Shown here: in pieces, positions 58,441 to 64,000 of the stretch
How the letters are laid out: the number at the start of each line of letters is the position of its first letter
How positions within the stretch are numbered: the first letter of the stretch is position 1
Assembly: GCA_028751875.1 (NCBI GenBank)
Contig: CM054140.1
Location: forward strand, 27,371,538-27,435,537
Direction of reading: 5' to 3'
DNA: 64,000 nt
Source of the DNA: Rapana venosa
Taxonomy: Eukaryota > Mollusca > Gastropoda > Neogastropoda > Muricidae
Position numbers and translations under genes: made by a program
The notes under the pieces: model-generated
The model's database searches: none
Seen by the model: the letters and a program-made list of their open reading frames with translations, nothing else
What the model was told of the DNA's origin: nothing

Positions 58441-59095
58441 TTCTTTAACGCCATGCTATGTTAGAAACTTTTTGTTTGTTTGTCTCTGTGTGCTGCATGC
58501 CAGTATGCACACTAGCCTGTGTGTGGTGTCCGGTGCAGTGTGGTGTGGTAGTGGTGGTATGTGTGGTGGGAGTGGTGGTGGGTGTGGTGTGGAGTGGTGG
58601 TGGGTGTGGTGTGGAGTGGTGGTGTGGAGTGGTGGTGTGGGTGGTGGAGTGGTGTGGAATGGTGTGGTGGTGGTGGTGGTGAGTGAGAGAGAGAGAGAGA
58701 AAGAGAGAGACAGAGACAGAAAGTCAGACAGACAAAATAGGGGCAGAGACCGACAAAAACGATGACGATAGTAATCACAGTTGTTTAACCAGCATGGGAG
58801 ATAACAACATGGGGGAAAACAACCACCACCATCACCACCGTGCTTGATGTGGGCAGCTACATCAGCTAGCGTCATCACGACATCAAAACAACAACAAACA
58901 GTGGCTGCTGGCCACCACGCTGTCAGCTTCTCCTCAGCAATTAGCTTCAAACCCATAGCGAACACAACACAGCACCCTGCAGCGCGGTGGTAACCCGATA
59001 AAAAGAGAGCGTACAGGTGGACACTCATCTTCATTTTCATCCTTACTCTTTCTGTCAACAAACACTGACATGCAGTTACATGCAGTATGAGCGGT

Positions 59096-59480
59096 GGTAC
59101 CATGGTCTGGAGGAAACACGCTCATCAAGAAAGCGACAAGTTCCGGGTTTCATTTCCTGTTCGAACCTGAGCTCTCTCCTCATTCACTAAATTGGGATTT
59201 TGGTACTTAAGGATGAGACTAAACAACGATGTCTTTGTGTGCAAAACACGTTTAGCGCAAGTAAAAGAACCGGCGGTAACAAGAGAGTCGTTGCGAGGAA
59301 AACTCAGTTGAAAAAAAAGGCCCCTCTCAAAGGGGAAGAGCTATGCATGCAGGCAGGAAAACATCTTTTGAAGAATGGGTGGCGGTGGTGCTCTTGTGGC
59401 AAGGCGCTCTCCCCAGGGAGATTCCTAGGCAGAATCATTCTTTATCATCTTCAGTGTTGACTTATGTTTTACACCAGGTT
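59096..59480 (+). mobile_element. SINE family C, diverged
   Basis: tggtctggaggaaacacgct and cctgttcgaacctgagc (B box), gatgagactaaacaacgatg, gcgcaagtaaaagaaccggc, aacaagagagtcgttgcgag and ggtggtgctcttgtggcaag. It has the same order as the copy at 52553-52965. Confidence 0.75.
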
Positions 59481-59814
59481 ACCAGTTCACCTGGTCGTTT
59501 TGGTGTGTACCATGAAGGAACGGACATGAACACAATCACGCTGTTGGCTGCATTCCCTGAAGCTGACTGAGAACCTTTGTAGATATCTAAGGTGACTGAC
59601 TTGTCTATTATAACAGTTAACAGTCAACATCATTGTCAGCATCGGCATCATTACTATCAGTAGAATCAGCAGCAACATCAGCAGCAATAACTCCAATACA
59701 AGAAAAAAGACAAAAGCAACAATAACACACAGTGTCAACAGCAGTACTGACAGCAGGAGTATAACTGGTGTTGCAGCTATAGCTGTTGCAGTTCAACATG
59801 AATGTTATTGTCTT

Positions 59815-59985
59815 CTTCTTCTCACCACCACCACCACCACCATCTCCATCATCATCATCGTTATTCTAATTATTACAATTATCATCATCATCATCGTTAT
59901 TCTAATTATTACAATTATCATCATCATTATCGTCATCATCATTAATCTTCCCTCCTCCTCCTCTCCTCCTCTCCTACTACTATAC

Positions 59986-60021
<36 letters not shown>

Positions 60022-60060
60022 CACTACCACCACCACCACCACCACCATTACTACTAATCA
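59815..60060 (+). repeat. Trinucleotide-rich block (ACC, ATC, CTC, ACT)
   Basis: Short runs of several triplets, including a 35-bp tandem duplication of tcatcatcatcgttattcta plus attattacaatta (59847-59925). Confidence 0.85.
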
Positions 60061-60565
60061 TTATCATCAGTCTTGTTGTTGCCGTCATTATACAATACCC
60101 ATGTTTGTTGCAGCTGTTAAACTGTGATGTGGAATCCAAGGCATAATGATTATTTGGGTTGTTGTGAATGGTTTCTTCTTAGTTAAATATGTGTTTGTGC
60201 TCTTCCCACTGTCCCCTGGTGAACAGTGACATCTCTCTCTCTCTCTCTGTCTTTGAGTTTTGTTTTTCTGAGTGCATTTTTTTCTTCCTATTATGATGTT
60301 ATCCCTGATAAGGGGGGGGGGGGGGGGGGGTAAAAACAACAACAACATGAGTGCGTATCTATTATCATCGAAATAAAATAATTTGGTTTGATCTCTCTCT
60401 TTCGCTCTCTGAAATACTAAGAGCTTGCACTGTGGATGTTTCTGTGCAAGCATGTGCGCACATTCCGTAAGCATATAAATCCCGGTAATGAACAGCCCCC
60501 TTCCCCACCAAAAAAAAAAGAAGAAAAAAGAAAAGATACAATCTCTGGCATCATGTACATGCAGC

Positions 60566-60780
60566 ATTACGCACATTCGCTCCCATCTGCAATCAGCCGG
60601 TCTCTCTGCTGTCACACTTATCTGCTGTGCTAAGAAAGGGCCAGCGCTCGTTCTTCACCTTTAACAACTGGTGCCCTCAGTCTGCACATAACCATGCTGT
60701 TCACGGATAATGGGGGCTCAGAACGCGAAATCCTGTGCAGAACATTGCCTATTATCAGACTCCATTTGGACAGACCTCCC

Positions 60781-60837
<57 letters not shown>

Positions 60838-61575
60838 ACAGAGAGTCTGAGGCAAGAACTCGCCTGGGAGTGTTGTTTGTTTTTCAAGTTTCTCTCTGCC
60901 CGTCTCTTCTGTCCATGTTTGTCTCTCTCTTTTTTGGGTCTGTAGCTGACTGTGTGGCCGCATAATTACCTGATAATAAGTTTCTGATGTGTGTGTTTGT
61001 TCCTGTTTCTGTGGCAAATGTGCGTTGTGATGTGATGCAGCTCGATGTGATGTAATGTGTGTGAGTGTGTGCGTGCGTGCGTGTGTGTATGTGTATGTGT
61101 GTGTTCAGGCGCATGAGCGTGTGTGCGCAATCTACATGCATGTTAATCCCATGTTACTGATCACAAACAACATCCCTAGCATTATATAAGCACGTGCTTT
61201 CCTCCCATCTGTCATCAGCCGGTCTCCCTGCCGTCTCCCCTATCTTCTGTCCTAAGAAAGGCCCGGCACTGGTGCTCCACCTTTGCATGCTAACTGTTGC
61301 CCTCCATCTGCACATAATCACCTTGTCCGCACATAATGAGGGTTAAGAAAGGTGAATCCTGTGCAAAAATCGGCGATGATCTGACTACATGTAGACATAT
61401 TTTCCTCCCTAAAACAGCGGGCTGAGGCAAGAACTCGCCCGGGGGTCTTGTTTGCTGTGAAGGTATCTCTTTGCCTGTCTCTTCTTTCCGTATTTGTCTC
61501 TTTTTCCTTTAGTCTGTATCTGACTGTGTGGCTGTAAATAAGCTGACATTAAGTTTCTGGTGTGTGTGTGTAGTG
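60566..61575 (+). repeat. Tandem segmental duplication, offset about 620 bp
   Basis: Copy 1 (60566-60995) and copy 2 (61196-61575) share tcagccggtctc, aagaaaggcc, tctgcacataa, gaggcaagaactcgcc, ctgactgtgtggc and taagtttctg in the same order. Copy 1 carries a run of more than 50 C at 60784-60835, where copy 2 has only tttcctccct. Confidence 0.88.
60784..60835 (+). repeat. Poly-C run of about 52
   Basis: The longest uninterrupted homopolymer in the window apart from the poly-G head at 55161. It is a lineage-specific expansion relative to its paralogue 620 bp downstream. Confidence 0.9.
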
Positions 61576-61664
61576 TTGTGTTTGTTGTGTGTGTGCATGC
61601 GCGCGTGCGTGCGTGCGTGTGTCTGAGGATGTGTTTTGTGTGTGCAATTATGTGTGTGTGTGTT

Positions 61665-61796
<132 letters not shown>

Positions 61797-61799
61797 TCT

Positions 61800-64000
61800 G
61801 AACTCTGAAGAGAGGGAAGACTGGTGTTTATCCGTCAGATGCTCTCATCCTAAGCCTATCAAAACCTGACATTTCTAATGTTCCCAACACTTGAAGACCA
61901 GTCACTCTTTCTGTAATTTAAGCTTTGAAACAATGTTTTTCTTCAATTACTGCATTTCAATCAGAAAAAAAACAGTTGTTACGTGATTTTGATCAGTTTT
62001 TTCTGTCTCTAAATTAACTGGCTCATTCTTTTTTCTTCTTCTTTTTGGCAGTAGAACAGAACCTAGAGGTCTTTGATTTGAACAAGTTGATTGGACTCTT
62101 CAAACACTTCATTCACGAACGTTTTCCCAGAACAGGTTACAGACATCAAACAACACTGCCAGCTGACCCATGCAGCTGGTGGTCCTAGTACCCGTGGCTC
62201 TGTAGACTGAATCTCCACTATCTCACCAGAATGGGGCGTTGCTTTGACAGTCTGTGTTTGCTTGACGTACCTACCGGTCAGACAGGGTCCAAGTTACGAC
62301 ACTAAGCTGCTTGAGGGCCCACATGGTCATAGTTATCGCAGCAAGCAGACGTGTGGTATCAGGATTGTGCCGAGCCAGCAGTGCTGTTTCTTCATAATGA
62401 CCCCATAAACATAATAGGTAGACAAAGCAGTTTCAAAGAATAAGGTCGGGGGCGGAGGGGGAGGGTGGGTGGAAGGGAAGGGGGGGGGGACTTTATGAAT
62501 CTGGCACAGTAAGAAAAGTAACAAAGATGGAGAAGAGTTATACAAACTCTCGTATTTAGTGCCACATAGTCCGCCATACAAACACTGATGGGAGATTGCC
62601 AGCTAAAAGGAGAGGAATTGCCTTACTGATGTGGTTACAGGCTGGTGAATGATCACCGGCAAGTGGCTGTTCACCGAGAAAAAACACATCTCCTTTGAGC
62701 CCCCATTCCTGTTATTTGGAAATCTCTGTAGAAAAATAGTTATGACTAGACGTCATGAACTCCATAAAGATGCGCCCACGGTGATTTGCAGAAATGTCAG
62801 CAGTGAGCACGCTGCGCTGAGGTGGCAATGGCGCCAATTTCACAAGCTGTTAGAAGGAAAGTGGATCTCAGAGGAAGCCCTAAGTGCGGCATGAGAATGT
62901 CGACAGAGAGCATTGTCTTTCTGGTTATTTTCAATATCAGAGATTACATCTCTCCCCACAGTACAGGACCTACCTGACTGAAGCTAATTTTCTGACCTCA
63001 TCCTACAAGGTTGGTAATCGGAACAGATATAATCGTGGGCTGGGGAGGTGAAGTAGGGGGTGTGTCTGGATCTGGACATCGAGTCCATCAGGAAAAGGAG
63101 CAGGGGGAAAGACAGTGTCCCCAGGAAAAGCTGACCGTATGCCACACCATGAGTGGAGGGAGGCAACCTTGAAGACCTTTCCCCATCAGCTCCAGCTTCC
63201 TGGGACGCTTCTCTAGTTCAGAGATTCAAGGACCTGGTTGGGACACGTGTAGCATTCCAACTCCCCTCCTCTCCTCCCACCGATCCCTCTTCTGGCTCCC
63301 TCCAAAAGAAAGAGAGGAATGTCACATCTTAAGCTGCAGAACAGGAGGCACGCTTTTCAGTGAGGCCAATCTTTCATGAAGGCTGATCTAAACGGTCCTG
63401 TAATGATCTTTCATGGTCACAACCGCTGCCTACCTTGCCCCTAAACAACCTGTGTATTTGCAAGGGGAAAAATCTCAGTCGTTGAGCCACTTGCGATACG
63501 ATTGGGAATCGTAGACTGTCTGTCGTCCTCGCTCGTCAGTCCATCAAACGGCAGACCCACACCACCCTGTTCAGGTTGGGGAGTAAATCCCACACGGATA
63601 CAGCAGGAATGAAATGCCAGCCATATGCTCTCTCACTTCGGGTTTGGAAAATCTTTAGAGTGACAAGGCGGAGAGACGTCATAATGACCAGCAAGTGATT
63701 TAAACTTTTTTGGGACAATGATTGCATTAGAAAAGTTACTACTGCTTTGGGGGAAAAATGATCTCAAGCTATTGAAAAGAGAACATATTTCCTTCAGCGA
63801 CCGAAAACTGAACAATATTGAAAACCAGAGGCAGAGAACAGTCTACAGTTCTCTTATCCAGCAGCCGTTACCACAGGACAACCGCCACAAAGCTGAGTAA
63901 ACTTAAACCGTTGCAGCAATGATTTTGAAATTGGCTGAAAGAATATCTTTTGTCACTGTTTTCAGCTGGTCTGACATGGTACATGGCGTCAAAGGCTTGT
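61800..64000. other. No gene recognised
   Basis: The right end contains several short open frames with no recognised family and no convincing splice-site framework. Only a G-rich patch at 62445-62490 stands out. Confidence 0.5.

Noticed and set aside
62649..63900. Several 60-80 codon frames at the right end
   Set aside because: They resemble no known protein and lack supporting splice or promoter signals.

Overview
This is nuclear DNA of an animal. It has spliced genes with GT-AG introns, CR1/L2-, RTE- and Penelope-type retroelements, tRNA-type SINEs and a very heavy load of (GA)n, (CA)n, poly-G/C and trinucleotide repeats. Intron sizes, repeat types and the style of the genes suggest a marine invertebrate, perhaps a gastropod mollusc. 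That placement is inference; no sequence here is diagnostic of a taxon.

Left part (1-22,200, + strand): 21 consecutive exons of one gene encode 665 uninterrupted codons that match the DEAH-box iron-sulfur helicase RTEL1 from just before the last Fe-S cysteine to shortly after the helicase core. The 5' exons (Walker A, first three Fe-S cysteines) lie upstream of the window. The 3' exons (harmonin-like repeats, PIP box) are not found anywhere in it. The introns carry a nearly full-length but broken RTE-type LINE, a second 5'-truncated LINE, three copies of another LINE 3' end (all antisense to the gene), a SINE with a tRNA-like part joined to a 5S-rRNA-like part, and a piggyBac-like element sitting in a TTAA of an older repeat.

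Middle (22,700-40,600): a Penelope-like element fragment runs into an assembly gap of exactly 500 N (23,894-24,393). Beyond the gap the DNA changes to dense simple repeats, SINE copies, an L2-type LINE 3' end, a macro-repeat array of four units (about 28.5-33.3 kb) flanked by an inverted duplication, and a 50-bp minisatellite split by a SINE.

Right part (40,600-64,000): two minus-strand exons (46,735-46,432 and 40,810-40,661) encode the N-terminal part of a four-transmembrane claudin/PMP22-type protein; its last exon(s) were not found. The rest is non-genic: a 47-bp degenerate minisatellite, more SINEs, a 1.2-kb GAA tract headed by a poly-G run, and a local duplication in which one copy gained a run of more than 50 C.

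Most remaining open frames are translations of simple repeats and are not annotated. The two host genes converge across the gap, and both lack their 3' ends. This points to missing or misjoined sequence rather than to gene loss.
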